DNA of 64,000 nt, taken from the NCBI GenBank assembly GCA_019347945.1, contig JAHWKK010000019.1, positions 1 through 64,000 of the forward strand, written 5' to 3'. The DNA comes from Acidobacteriota bacterium (GTDB taxonomy: Bacteria; Acidobacteriota; Thermoanaerobaculia; Gp7-AA8; JAHWKK01). The translations under genes were made by a program, and so were the position numbers. The notes under the pieces were generated by a model. That model searched no databases and had not been told where the DNA came from. It worked only from the letters and a program-made list of their open reading frames with translations. Below, in pieces: positions 9,222-18,560 of the stretch (position 1 is the stretch's first letter; each line of letters begins with the position of its first letter).

Positions 9222-10136
9222 ATGGAGAGAAGCCAGTTCGAGACTTCACTGAGCGTGCCGCAGGCGCCCAGCGAGCGTGCCGCTCACGTCATTCTGTTCA
9301 TCTGCGGATTCGTTTCCGTTCTGACGACGATCGGGATCGTTTTGATTCTGGCCTGGGAGTCCTTCCAGTTTTTCCAGGTCGTGCCGCTTCGCGATTTTCT
9401 CTTCGATACGCAGTGGACGCCGCTGTTCAGCGAAAAGCACTTCGGGATCGCGGCGCTTCTTTCGGGGACGCTGCTGACGACGGTGATCGCGATCCTGGTC
9501 GCGCTTCCGCTCGGGCTGTCGGCGGCGGTGTTCCTGAGCGAGTTCGCGCACGAGAAGGTCCGACGGGTTCTGAAGCCTGCCCTCGAGGTCCTGGCGGGGA
9601 TCCCGACGGTCGTGTACGGCTACTTCGCCCTCACCTTCGTCACTCCGATTCTCCAGAAGATCGTGCCCAATCTCTCCGGATTCAATGCATTGAGCCCGGG
9701 GATCGTGATGGGAGTGATGATCGTGCCGATCATCGCTTCGCTGAGCGAGGATGCGATCTATTCAGTCCCCCGGAGCATTCGTGAAGGGGGATGGGCGCTC
9801 GGTTCGGCGAGGCTTGCGACGATCATCAGAGTGGTCATACCTTCTGCCTATTCGGGCATCGCGGCATCGGTGATTCTCGGCTTCTCGCGCGCGATCGGGG
9901 AGACGATGATCGTGACGATCGCCGCCGGCCTGCAGCCGCGGCTCACCTTCGATCCGAGGGTTCCGATCGAGACGATGACCGCTTACATCGTTCAGGTGTC
10001 GATGGGGGACACACCTTCCGGAACGCTCGAGTACAAGACGATCTTCGCGGTCGGGATGGCGCTTTTCCTCCTGACGCTCGTGCTGAATCTGATCTCGTTC
10101 GCGCTGAGGCGAAGGGTCATGAAGGGGAGCGGATGA
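9222..10136 (+). CDS. pstC: phosphate ABC transporter permease PstC
   Basis: Inner-membrane permease subunit, 304 residues, with about six hydrophobic helices and the EAA-type loop that contacts PstB (around [16 protein letters not shown]). The N-terminal helix, central helices including [16 protein letters not shown], and C-terminal helix are all present. The stop overlaps the ATG of pstA (ATGA), so the two permeases are coupled. Confidence 0.96.
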   Translation: MERSQFETSLSVPQAPSERAAHVILFICGFVSVLTTIGIVLILAWESFQFFQVVPLRDFLFDTQWTPLFSEKHFGIAALLSGTLLTTVIAILVALPLGLSAAVFLSEFAHEKVRRVLKPALEVLAGIPTVVYGYFALTFVTPILQKIVPNLSGFNALSPGIVMGVMIVPIIASLSEDAIYSVPRSIREGGWALGSARLATIIRVVIPSAYSGIAASVILGFSRAIGETMIVTIAAGLQPRLTFDPRVPIETMTAYIVQVSMGDTPSGTLEYKTIFAVGMALFLLTLVLNLISFALRRRVMKGSG

Positions 10137-11053
10137 GCGAGCCGGTGATGACACCTCTGCTCGAAGACGACATCAACCTGATCGAGGATCCGGATCTGGT
10201 CGCGCGATCGCTCGACGAGCGCATCGAAACAGCGTTCAAGGCGATCTGTTTTCTCGCGCTCCTGCTCCCGCTGATGCTGCTCGCGGTCCTCTTCGGTGAC
10301 GTCATGCTCGACGCGATTCCACGGCTCAGCCTCGATTTCATTCGAAACTTCCCGTCGAGGCTTCCGATCCGCGCCGGAATTCTCCCCGCGCTCGTCGGGA
10401 GCGCCTGGCTCATGGTGCTGACCGCGGCGATCGCGATTCCTCTCGGAGTCGGCGCGGCACTCTATCTGGAGGAGTATGCCCGGCCGGGTACCCTGACCTC
10501 GATCATCGAGATCAACATCGGCAACCTCGCGGGCGTCCCCTCGATCATCTACGGTCTGCTGGGGCTCGAGCTGTTCGTTCGGGTCATGCAGATGGGGCGG
10601 AGTCTGCTCGCTGGTGCGGCGACGCTCGCTCTCCTGGTACTTCCGGTCGTGATCATGTCGTCCCGCGAGGCGTTGCGAACGGTTCCGAACCCGCTTCGGG
10701 AAGCCGCGTGGGGCCTCGGTGCCGACCGGTGGCAGACGCTTCGCCGGGTGATTCTTCCGATGTCGGTCCCGGGCATCCTGACGGGCATCATCCTCAGTCT
10801 CGCCAGGGCGATCGGGGAAACGGCGCCTCTGATTGCTCTCGGAGCGATCACCTACATCGATTACCTCCCCGACTCGGTACGAAGCAAGTTCACCGCATTG
10901 CCGATCCAGATCTTCAACTGGGTTTCACGACCCGACCCGGAGTTTCATCTGAATGCAGCCGCCGGCATCGTCGTGCTTCTCGCGTTGATGCTGTCGATGA
11001 ACGGAATCGCGATCTGGTTAAGGATCCGCCTCCAGAAACGAGCGAACTGGTGA
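10133..11053 (+). CDS. pstA: phosphate ABC transporter permease PstA
   Basis: Second permease subunit, 306 residues from the ATG at 10133. A longer in-frame reading from further left overlaps pstC and is not credible. An acidic N-terminal tail of about 35 residues precedes the first helix. The EAA loop [16 protein letters not shown] is conserved and about six helices can be seen. It pairs with PstC to form the channel. Confidence 0.96.
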   Translation: MSEPVMTPLLEDDINLIEDPDLVARSLDERIETAFKAICFLALLLPLMLLAVLFGDVMLDAIPRLSLDFIRNFPSRLPIRAGILPALVGSAWLMVLTAAIAIPLGVGAALYLEEYARPGTLTSIIEINIGNLAGVPSIIYGLLGLELFVRVMQMGRSLLAGAATLALLVLPVVIMSSREALRTVPNPLREAAWGLGADRWQTLRRVILPMSVPGILTGIILSLARAIGETAPLIALGAITYIDYLPDSVRSKFTALPIQIFNWVSRPDPEFHLNAAAGIVVLLALMLSMNGIAIWLRIRLQKRANW

Positions 11054-11063
11054 GAGGAGCCCG

Positions 11064-11918
11064 ATGATCGAGACTTTGAGCGAAAACACGGCGCTCGCCG
11101 AGCCCGGAGATAGAATGGAAACGATGGACGGGACCGCGCAGGCTGAGGAGATCAGTCCACAAACCCCGATCAAGCTGAGAACCGAAGGTCTCCGCGCCTG
11201 GTATGGCGATACGGAGGCGGTCAGGGGAATCGACCTCGAATTCGAGCAGAACTCGGTGATGGCGATCATCGGACCATCGGGTTGTGGGAAGTCGACCTTC
11301 ATCCGCTGCCTCAACCGGATGCACGAGGTCGTGCCGGGGGCCCGAGTCGAGGGGAGGGTGCTGGTCGACGGGTACGACATCTACTCCCCGAAGGTGAACC
11401 CGGTGCGGGTGCGCCGGCACATCGGAATGGTGTTCCAGAAGCCGAATCCGTTTCCGACGATGTCGATTCGTGACAACGTGCTCGCGGGTCTGAAGCTCCA
11501 GGGAATCCGGGTATCCAACCCCGACGAGCTCGTCGAGGGGGCATTGTCGCGGGCGGCATTGTGGGACGAGGTGAAGGACGATCTTGACCGCTCGGGGATG
11601 AGCCTTTCGGGCGGCCAGCAGCAGCGTTTGTGCATTGCCCGGGCCCTGGCGCTCGAGCCGGAAATCATTCTGATGGACGAGCCGGCCTCGGCGCTCGACC
11701 CGATCGCCACGCAGAAGATCGAGGAGCTGATCTACGAGCTCAAAAACAACTACACGATCATCATCGTGACCCACAACATGCAGCAGGCAGCGCGGGTTTC
11801 GGACAGGACTGCGTTTCTTATGCTCGGCGAGCTGATCGAGTGTGACGAGACGCGCCAGATTTTCATGAAGCCTCGTAAGCGAATCACAGAGGATTACGTG
11901 ACCGGGAGATTCGGTTGA
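11064..11918 (+). CDS. pstB: phosphate ABC transporter ATPase PstB
   Basis: ATPase of the Pst system, 284 residues from ATG 11064. Walker A is GPSGCGKST, the signature is LSGGQQQR and Walker B is [12 protein letters not shown]. Most PstB proteins are 250-260 residues; the first 20 codons here look like an extra leader. A second in-frame ATG at 11124 preceded by TAGAAT at 11111-11116 would give a 264-residue protein of standard size, so both starts may be used. The 11064 start has a GAGGAGC ribosome site. Confidence 0.96.
   Translation: MIETLSENTALAEPGDRMETMDGTAQAEEISPQTPIKLRTEGLRAWYGDTEAVRGIDLEFEQNSVMAIIGPSGCGKSTFIRCLNRMHEVVPGARVEGRVLVDGYDIYSPKVNPVRVRRHIGMVFQKPNPFPTMSIRDNVLAGLKLQGIRVSNPDELVEGALSRAALWDEVKDDLDRSGMSLSGGQQQRLCIARALALEPEIILMDEPASALDPIATQKIEELIYELKNNYTIIIVTHNMQQAARVSDRTAFLMLGELIECDETRQIFMKPRKRITEDYVTGRFG
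11111..11124 (+). promoter_or_regulatory. possible internal leaderless promoter for pstB-phoU-phoB-phoR
   Basis: TAGAAT at 11111-11116 is followed by 7 bases and then an in-frame ATG at 11124, which begins a PstB of normal length. The same spacing occurs at other genes in this window. No convincing -35 hexamer is seen, so this is a suggestion. Confidence 0.4.
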
Positions 11919-11944
11919 TTTCTGACGAGAGGGAGGGGGAGAGG

Positions 11945-12616
11945 ATGAACAGGCATTTCGACCGTGACATACAGCGGCTGACGGAAAAGCTGCTCCGGCT
12001 GGGAGCGATGGTCGAGGATTCGATTCGTGACTCGATCACGGCACTGCTCGAAAGAGACAGCGACCTGGCGGAAGCGGTGATCAAGCGTGACAAGGAAATC
12101 GACGCTCTCGAGCTCGAGATCGACCAGGCGGTGCTGGAGCTCATCGCGACGATGCAGCCTGCCGCGGTCGACCTTCGATTCGTCGCCGCCATCATGAAGA
12201 TCACGCCGGATCTCGAGCGGATCGGCGATCTCGCGCAGGACGTTTGTGAACGGGCCATCGAGCTCAATCGTGAGCCTCCGCTCAAGCGGCTCAGCGAGCT
12301 GGAGACTCTGGCGAGAACGGCGCAGGAAATGGTCCGGCAGGCGCTCGACGCATTCGTCAACCGCGATGCGGTCATGGCGAGAGAAGTGATTGCGAGAGAC
12401 GACCTGGTGGATCACCTTACCGAGCAATCGTTCCGGGAGCTGCTCACTTACATGGCAGAGAGCTCCGACTACATCGGCCGGGCGATCCGGCTGACGTTCA
12501 TCGGAAAGTACTTCGAGCGAATGGCCGACGGTGCGACGAATCTGTGCGAGATGGTGGTCTATCTCGTCGAAGGGAACGTGATCAAGCACGCGAAGCTCGC
12601 CGAGGCGCGTCGCTGA
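11945..12616 (+). CDS. phoU: phosphate-signalling regulator PhoU
   Basis: An all-helical 223-residue cytosolic protein made of two PhoU repeats, each with the acidic metal-cluster pattern (around DLERIGDLAQD and FERMADGATN). It links the Pst transporter to PhoR and represses the Pho response when phosphate is ample. I chose ATG 11945 because a GAGGGAGGGGGAGAGG ribosome site sits directly before it; an in-frame TTG at 11915 would overlap the pstB stop. Confidence 0.95.
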   Translation: MNRHFDRDIQRLTEKLLRLGAMVEDSIRDSITALLERDSDLAEAVIKRDKEIDALELEIDQAVLELIATMQPAAVDLRFVAAIMKITPDLERIGDLAQDVCERAIELNREPPLKRLSELETLARTAQEMVRQALDAFVNRDAVMAREVIARDDLVDHLTEQSFRELLTYMAESSDYIGRAIRLTFIGKYFERMADGATNLCEMVVYLVEGNVIKHAKLAEARR

Positions 12617-12617
12617 G

Positions 12618-13307
12618 ATGCGCGTCGCTCTGATCGAGGACGATCGTGACATTGCGTACACGATCAGTCTCAATCTGGAGCGAGAAGGCTGGACGGTCGA
12701 TCATTACACTAACGGCCAGGAAGGACTGGTTGCAGTCGAGCGAGCGGGGTACGACTTTCTGATCCTCGATCTGAACCTTCCCGACCTGGACGGTTTCACG
12801 ATCTGCCGTGAGATTCGGCGTGGAGCCTCGACGCGCGATCTTCCCATTCTCATGCTGACCGCTCGAACCTCGGAGCGCGACCGGATCACGGGTCTGGAGC
12901 TCGGGGCCGACGACTATCTGATGAAGCCCTTCTCGCCGCGCGAGCTGATCGCCCGGGTGAAGGCGATCCGGCGCCGCAGCGACGGCTACGGGACCGAAGC
13001 GGCGGTCTACGAAGACAGAACCCTGCGGGTCGATCACGCTACGTTCCGGGTCAACGTCGAGGGGGAAGAGGTCCATCTGGCCCGCAAGGAGCTCGAGCTG
13101 CTCTGGTTGCTGATCCGGAACCGGCCGACGGTCGTTTCGAGGGATCGAATTCTGTCCGAGGTGTGGCAGATGGCGGACGACGTGGAGACGCGAACGGTCG
13201 ATGCCCATGTCCGGAATCTGAGGAAAAAGATCGGGAAGAATCGGATCGGAACCGTCATCGGTTTTGGATACCGGTTCGAGGCGGATCCTCCCGAGAAACG
13301 GCTCTGA
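12618..13307 (+). CDS. phoB: phosphate-regulon response regulator PhoB
   Basis: OmpR-family response regulator, 229 residues. Receiver domain: acidic pocket EDD at 7-9, phosphoacceptor Asp51 in LILDLNLPDLDG, and Lys in the MKPFSPREL loop. The C-terminal winged helix follows (KELELLWLLIRN, then the VETRTVDAHVRNLRKK recognition region). Its place between phoU and phoR identifies it as the Pho regulator, and the likely target is the TTTACAT repeat at 6983-7000. Confidence 0.93.
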   Translation: MRVALIEDDRDIAYTISLNLEREGWTVDHYTNGQEGLVAVERAGYDFLILDLNLPDLDGFTICREIRRGASTRDLPILMLTARTSERDRITGLELGADDYLMKPFSPRELIARVKAIRRRSDGYGTEAAVYEDRTLRVDHATFRVNVEGEEVHLARKELELLWLLIRNRPTVVSRDRILSEVWQMADDVETRTVDAHVRNLRKKIGKNRIGTVIGFGYRFEADPPEKRL

Positions 13308-13314
13308 GCGCCCG

Positions 13315-14643
13315 TTGAGAGAGCTCGTCGTCGCCCTTCTGATCGCGGTTGCAGCAACGATCGTCGTCTGCGTTCCGGTCTTCGCTATGATCCGAATGGA
13401 AGATCGCGGCGCGGCGTTCCTCCTCGTATCGTCGGGGATGCTATTTGCGACTCTCTCCGCGCTTGCGATTGAGCGACGGCGCGCGACAGGGGCGAAGAGA
13501 AAAGTCGAGGATGAAGTGCGGGAAGTGCACGATCTTCTCCTCGACGATGCGTCCAACCCGACGGCAGTCTGGCCCTCGCTGACCGATCCGGCCGTCAGCG
13601 AGCTGGCCGAGCTCGTCGTGGAACGCCAGCTCGAGCTGACGGCGAGAAAGGACACGCTCGCCGGGATACTCGATGGGTTTGGCGAAGGAATTCTGGCAAT
13701 CGATTCGAATGAGACGATCACGCTGGCGAATCAGCGATTGTTCGAGCTGTTCGACATCCGGACGGAGATCGTCGGACGCAAATACTACGAAGCAGTTCGC
13801 GACGTCCGGGTCAGAGACGTCGTGAAACAGGCGCTCGGAGGCTCCCCGGCGAGCGCGCGAATCCCGGTCATGTTCGGCTCGGAGCAGAGGACGTTGCAGT
13901 TGCGAGGGGCGCCGACGAGACGGGGAGACGCGGTTGCGCTCTTCGTCGACATCACCGAGCTCGAACGTCTCTCGAGAATCCGGCGGGACTTCATCGCCGA
14001 CTTCTCGCACGAGGTCCGGACTCCGCTGACTGCGCTTCGGTCGTCGATGGAGACACTAGAGGAGGGGGGCCTCGAGCCCTCGCAGGAAAGCGAGTTGCGC
14101 CAGATCATGCTGAGGCAGCTCGCGCGTCTCGAGAAGCTCGTCTCGGGTCTGTCCGAGCTCAGGACCCTCGAGTCGGGAGAGGTGAAGCTGAAGCGCGAAG
14201 AGGTGGACATGGTCGCTCTTCTCGAGGGTCTCCGCAGGGATTTCGATACACGGGCGATCGAGGCGGGCGTGAAAATCAATCTCGACAGCATCGGCGAGAC
14301 CGTCGTTCTGGGAGATCGGATCCGGCTCGAGCAGGTCTTCTCGAACCTGATCGACAACGCTCTTCGCCATGCGACCGACACCGAAACACTCCAACTGAAT
14401 GTCGCGAACGAAGGGGATTTTGTCGTCGTCCGGGTGATCGATCAGGGTCCCGGCATTTCGCCCGCGGACCGCGAACGGATCTTCAATCGCTTCTATCGGA
14501 TCGACAAGAGCCGCGAGAGTGGAGGTACCGGGCTCGGACTCGCCATCGTCAGGCATCTGGTGCTGTTACACGGCGGCTCGATCCGGGTCGAACCGGGCGA
14601 GCCGGACGGCTCCATCTTCGTCGTCTCCCTCCCTTCGGCCTGA
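13315..14643 (+). CDS. phoR: phosphate-regulon sensor histidine kinase PhoR
   Basis: Membrane-anchored kinase of 442 residues from a TTG at 13315, eight bases after the phoB stop; a TTG at 13264 in the same frame overlaps phoB and is an alternative. One or two N-terminal membrane helices are followed by a PAS domain (GEGILAIDSNETITLANQ), HisKA with His232 in DFSHEVRTPL, and HATPase motifs NLIDNALRHA, DQGPGIS and GTGLGLAIVRH. The lack of a large periplasmic domain fits PhoR, which senses phosphate through Pst and PhoU. Confidence 0.93.
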   Translation: MRELVVALLIAVAATIVVCVPVFAMIRMEDRGAAFLLVSSGMLFATLSALAIERRRATGAKRKVEDEVREVHDLLLDDASNPTAVWPSLTDPAVSELAELVVERQLELTARKDTLAGILDGFGEGILAIDSNETITLANQRLFELFDIRTEIVGRKYYEAVRDVRVRDVVKQALGGSPASARIPVMFGSEQRTLQLRGAPTRRGDAVALFVDITELERLSRIRRDFIADFSHEVRTPLTALRSSMETLEEGGLEPSQESELRQIMLRQLARLEKLVSGLSELRTLESGEVKLKREEVDMVALLEGLRRDFDTRAIEAGVKINLDSIGETVVLGDRIRLEQVFSNLIDNALRHATDTETLQLNVANEGDFVVVRVIDQGPGISPADRERIFNRFYRIDKSRESGGTGLGLAIVRHLVLLHGGSIRVEPGEPDGSIFVVSLPSA

Positions 14644-14646
14644 TGG

Positions 14647-14700
14647 CCGGTTGCCGGTCGCCGGTTGCCGGTTGCCGGTGTGCCAGTTGTCGGTTGCCCA
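14647..14700. repeat. GTTGCCR heptamer tandem repeat
   Basis: Directly after phoR, imperfect 7-bp units of GGTTGCC type run for about 50 bases and lead into the inverted-arm element at 14703. The same family appears at 16812-16840, 48778-48975 and 50003-50030. Confidence 0.7.
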
Positions 14701-14702
14701 CC

Positions 14703-14956
14703 GCCACGAGCTTGCGTGATGTCCAGCATCACCGGGAGGGCGAAGCTCCTGCTGAGCCGCCCCGTCGCGTGCCACCGAAATGTCACCTGAGGACCATTCT
14801 GTCTCGGCCCGCTCTCGATCTTTGCAATTGAACGAACTTTCCGCCATTCCATGACGGTGCGGCTCGGCAGGAGCCTCGCCCTCCCGGGGGTGATGTTTGA
14901 TCCTGCGAGGTCGCGGCTCCCTGCACGATCCCCCGCGGCGACTCGCAACTGTTGAT
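14703..14956. repeat. ~250-bp element with 29-bp inverted arms, copy 1
   Basis: Left arm 14732-14760 and right arm 14859-14887 are complementary at 27 of 29 positions, enclosing about 98 bases. The whole 254-bp block matches 16834-17084 nearly end to end. It encodes no plausible protein. It could be a MITE-like element or a transcribed structured RNA. It fills the 14644-15033 gap together with the heptamers before it. Confidence 0.75.
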
Positions 14957-15033
14957 TGGAGCGCCAACACACAGCCGGACACCCCGCCGAAAACTGCTGG
15001 ACACGATGGTTTCGACCTCCGTATCTGAACGAG

Positions 15034-16545
15034 ATGGAGCAGCCTGCCGCGCAGAATCCGGACGAGTCGCGAGCTCATCGGACGATCCTCCTCGCGCTGA
15101 GCCTCGCACTGCTGCTCGGCTACTTCTTCTATCTCTATACGAAGTCGTCCTACGCTGCGGGTGGCGCCGATTCGTCGGGCTACATGAATGTGGCTCTTCA
15201 GATGATGCGAGGGGATCCTGTTCGCGACCGGCAGCCCGAGATCGCCGGGATCCCGACGTCCTCCGAAGCATATCGACCTCTCGGATTCATCGAAGGCCCG
15301 CGGGCCGGAACGCTCGCCCCGTACTATCCGACGGGCCTTCCCCTCGCCATCGTCGCGCTCGTCGGTGTCACTGGCGAGTGGTCGGCCGCCGCGCTGGTCA
15401 ACCCGATGTTTGCGACTCTCTCGCTGGCGGTGATGTTTCTTCTCGGCCGGGAGCTCGGCCTGTCTCGCGCACTCGCAGCAGCGGGCTCCGCGATCCTCGG
15501 ACTCTTTCCCGCCTGGATCTTTCATTCGGTCCAGCTCATGAGCGACGTCGCCGCCGCGTTCTGGGTGATGCTCACGATTCTCGCCGTACTGAAGTCGACC
15601 AGACACGCCGCCTGGGCGGCTCTCGGGGGTTTCGCGTTTTCAATGGCCATCGCCACGAGGCCTACGAATGCACTCGCCATACTGGCGATCGCGGTGATCT
15701 TCCCGCTTTCGGGCAAAGCCGTCCTGGCATTCCTCGCGGGCGGAACACCGGTCGGCCTCTTCGTCGGATGGTGGAACGTCAGGGCTTACGGGCGCGCGAT
15801 CACGACGGGATACGCGGGATTCGAGAATGACTTTGCGCTTCATTACTTCGAGGATCGCTTCACTCACTTCCTGCAGTGGATATCCCGCCCGGCAAGCCCC
15901 CTTCTCATCGGAGGATGGGCCCTCGTGCCTCTGCTCAGAGACGTCGGGCTCAGGCGCCGGATCCTCCTGATTGTCTGGTTTGGAAGCTACTTTCTCTTTT
16001 ACTGCTTCTACCTCTTCTACGACGCCTGGTGGTACACGCGATTTCTTCTTCCCGGGATGCCGGCCCTGATCGTCGGGATGCTGCTCGTGATTCAGCGGGC
16101 TCTCGATTCGATACGCGATCGCTCGCTTGACGCGCGAGTGGTACGGGCGCTCGTGACCATGATTCTCGCCGGGATCGTCGTGAACGAGATCGACTGGAGC
16201 TCGGAACTGCACGCGCGAGAGATCGGGAGAAACGAGAACGCTTACCCTGAGGCGATTTCGCGATTTCGATCGAGTCTGCCTGACGACGCGGTGGTTCTTT
16301 CGATGCAGACCAGCGGAGCGTTCGCCTTCTACGGAGGCCGCACGCTTCGATGGGATCTTCTCTACGACCAGGACCTCGAGCGCCTCCACGCAGCCAGCCG
16401 GCGCGGAGATCTCCGCCTGTACGCGGTGCTCTTCGAGCACGAGATCGAGCCTGCCCGCGAGAAGATCGGCGGTCACTGGATGCGTCTCGGAAATCATCGT
16501 CACATCTCGTTGTGGCGAATCCTTTCGACGAGCGGGGAGTGGTGA
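15034..16545 (+). CDS. membrane glycosyltransferase, ArnT/PMT-like (GT-C fold)
   Basis: A 503-residue polytopic membrane protein, starting at ATG 15034 (a longer reading runs into the repeat element). About ten hydrophobic helices start near residue 15. The first loop holds GGADSSGYMNVALQ, typical of the acidic catalytic loop in dolichyl- or undecaprenyl-phosphate-sugar transferases, and YYPTGLPLA follows. The C-terminal ~100 residues are soluble. Donor and acceptor cannot be deduced; envelope glycan or lipid modification is likely. Confidence 0.75.
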   Translation: MEQPAAQNPDESRAHRTILLALSLALLLGYFFYLYTKSSYAAGGADSSGYMNVALQMMRGDPVRDRQPEIAGIPTSSEAYRPLGFIEGPRAGTLAPYYPTGLPLAIVALVGVTGEWSAAALVNPMFATLSLAVMFLLGRELGLSRALAAAGSAILGLFPAWIFHSVQLMSDVAAAFWVMLTILAVLKSTRHAAWAALGGFAFSMAIATRPTNALAILAIAVIFPLSGKAVLAFLAGGTPVGLFVGWWNVRAYGRAITTGYAGFENDFALHYFEDRFTHFLQWISRPASPLLIGGWALVPLLRDVGLRRRILLIVWFGSYFLFYCFYLFYDAWWYTRFLLPGMPALIVGMLLVIQRALDSIRDRSLDARVVRALVTMILAGIVVNEIDWSSELHAREIGRNENAYPEAISRFRSSLPDDAVVLSMQTSGAFAFYGGRTLRWDLLYDQDLERLHAASRRGDLRLYAVLFEHEIEPAREKIGGHWMRLGNHRHISLWRILSTSGEW

Positions 16546-16604
16546 GGGTCATTCGCAGGCGGTGGTGAACTGGTTTTGCTGCACGCACTCGAGGCGGGCA
16601 GGAT

Positions 16605-16730
16605 ATGGGGCGCAAGGGTGCGCCGCCATGGGACAGATTCGAGGAAGTCGACGCCATGGACTGCGGCGCACCTCTGCGCCGCCTTCAACGCAACGCCCCG
16701 GAGTGCGGCGCACCCTGCGCCGCATTTCTT
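16605..16730. terminator. three tandem GGCGCA/TGCGCC hairpins, the last terminator-like
   Basis: Within the 16546-17297 gap, perfect hairpins built on GCGGCGCA and TGCGCCGC recur near 16607, 16663-16682 and 16704-16724. The last has a 9-bp stem, a 3-base loop and then TTTCTT, as in an intrinsic terminator on the plus strand downstream of the glycosyltransferase. The stems being copies of one another also fits a REP-like cluster. Confidence 0.5.
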
Positions 16731-16833
16731 CATCCCTCTTCATCCGTCAGATCATCGAGAGTCGGTTCGTAAAGGTCACCTGCGTTCAAACGGCCGATGC
16801 GAGTGACCAGTCGCCAGTGGCCGGTTGCCAGCT

Positions 16834-17084
16834 GCCACGAGCTTGCGTGATGTCCAGCATCACCGGGAGGGCGAGGCGCCTGCCGAGCCGCCCCGTCGCG
16901 TTCCACCGAAATGTCACCTGAGAACCATTCTGTCTCGGCCCGATCTCGATCCTTTCACTGAACGAACTTTCCGCCATCCATGACGGTGCGGCTCGGCAGG
17001 AGCCTCGCCCTCCCGGTCGGTGATGTTTGATCCCGCGAGGTCGCGGTTCGCCGAACATTCCCGCGGCGATTCGCAACTGTTGAT
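16834..17084. repeat. ~250-bp element with 29-bp inverted arms, copy 2
   Basis: Arms 16863-16891 and 16988-17016 pair at 28 of 29 positions. The sequence is almost the same as 14703-14956 including the central region. It is preceded by GTTGCC heptamers (16812-16840) and followed by a CATCCTGAGC repeat (17133-17205) and opposed CCGGCAACC units (17226-17250). Confidence 0.75.
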
Positions 17085-17297
17085 ACGCGAAGCAACACGA
17101 GCGAATGTCGACTCTCGCGAGATTCAAACCGACGTCATCCTGAGCGGGCGGCCGGGCGGGCAGGCGAAGGACCTCGCAGGTTGGTACAGTCAGACCCAGC
17201 GAAGCGCCGACCCAACATCCCCCTACTCACCGGCAACCGGCCACCGACCACCGGCAAACTCCGCCTTTCCGATAAGCTTCATGGAGGAGGTGCTCGC

Positions 17298-18560
17298 TTG
17301 AAGACGATCTGGAAAGTCCTGCCGCTTCTCTTGTTCGCTGCAACCGCTCTCGCGCAGCCGCTCACCATCGTCCGGGCCGATCGCTACGTCGACGTCGAGC
17401 GCGGGCGATACGTCTCCCCCGCCGTGATCGTCGTGCTCGACGGAAAGATCGAGTCGGTCAATCCCCGATCTGTTCCGGCGGGAGCGACCGAGCTCGATCT
17501 TTCGGGAAAAACGCTCCTTCCCGGCCTCATCGATTCGCACACGCATCTGACCTACGACATCGGTGGCGACTGGCTTACTCGTGCGGTGAAGGAGACGGCT
17601 GCCGATGAGGCGATTCGAGGCGTGCGCAACGCGAAGGTCACACTCGACTCCGGATTCACCACCGTCCGGAATGTCGGGTCCGGGGGTTTCGCCGACATTG
17701 CGCTGATGCGGGGGATCGAACGAGGATTGGTCGAGGGACCGCGAATCATCGCGGCAGGTCACTCGATCAGCATCACGGGAGGCCATTGCGACGCGACCGG
17801 CTGGGCGCCCGGGATCCTCGAGGGCGGACCGGAGAGCGGCATCGCCGACGGAGCCGACGAAGCTCTTGCCGCCGCGAGGTATCAGATCAAGCACGGCGCT
17901 AAGGTGATCAAGATCTGCGCGACTGCGGGCGTGCTCTCGTTCGAGGAGAGCGTTGGCGCTCAGCAGATGACGGACGAAGAGATGCGGGCCGTGGTCGAAG
18001 AGGCCGCGCGACACGAGCTGAAGGTCGCGGCGCACGCCCACGGGACCGAAGGAATCAAGGCGGCGATCCGCGCGGGGGTCGCATCGATCGAGCACGGTTC
18101 ACTTATCGACGACGAAGCGATGCGGATGATGAAGGAACGACGGGTGTTCCTCGTCCCCACGACTTACCTCGTGGATGCGCTCGAGCTCGATGCGCTGCCG
18201 CCGCTGCTCCGTCGCAAGGCGGAATTCGTTCTTCCCGAGGCGCGAAAGCGGCTGCGCGAGGCGATTGCGGCGGAGGTGCCGATCGCCTTCGGTACCGACT
18301 CGGCCGTCTATCCCCACGGTGATAACGCGAAAGAACTGGGCGTTCTCGTCGATCTCGGGATGACGCCCGCGCAGGCGCTGCGAACCGCGACTCTGAACGC
18401 TGCGGAGCTCCTCGGTGTGGACGACCGCGCCACGATCGCGCCGGGGAAGCTCGCGGACATGATCGCGGTCGATGGCGATCCTCTCCGCGACGTTAGCGTG
18501 CTCGAGGATGTGGACTGGGTGATGAAGGGCGGCACGGTCTATTTCGACGAACGTGAGTGA
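17298..18560 (+). CDS. exported metal-dependent amidohydrolase
   Basis: A 420-residue amidohydrolase of the imidazolonepropionase / Xaa-Pro dipeptidase type. The start is TTG 17298 because GGAGGAGG lies 7 bases upstream and it gives a signal peptide ending ALAQ. Metal and catalytic residues are present: DSHTHLTYD (HxH), the Lys in VIKICATAG, VAAHAHG, IEHGSLID and the Asp in FGTDSAVYPHG. Probably periplasmic, hydrolysing cyclic amides or proline dipeptides. Its end overlaps recX by 8 bases. Confidence 0.88.
   Translation: MKTIWKVLPLLLFAATALAQPLTIVRADRYVDVERGRYVSPAVIVVLDGKIESVNPRSVPAGATELDLSGKTLLPGLIDSHTHLTYDIGGDWLTRAVKETAADEAIRGVRNAKVTLDSGFTTVRNVGSGGFADIALMRGIERGLVEGPRIIAAGHSISITGGHCDATGWAPGILEGGPESGIADGADEALAAARYQIKHGAKVIKICATAGVLSFEESVGAQQMTDEEMRAVVEEAARHELKVAAHAHGTEGIKAAIRAGVASIEHGSLIDDEAMRMMKERRVFLVPTTYLVDALELDALPPLLRRKAEFVLPEARKRLREAIAAEVPIAFGTDSAVYPHGDNAKELGVLVDLGMTPAQALRTATLNAAELLGVDDRATIAPGKLADMIAVDGDPLRDVSVLEDVDWVMKGGTVYFDERE

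Noticed and set aside
16562-16921. A 119-codon ORF after the glycosyltransferase
   Set aside because: It runs across the tandem hairpins and into the inverted-arm element; the sequence looks repeat-derived.
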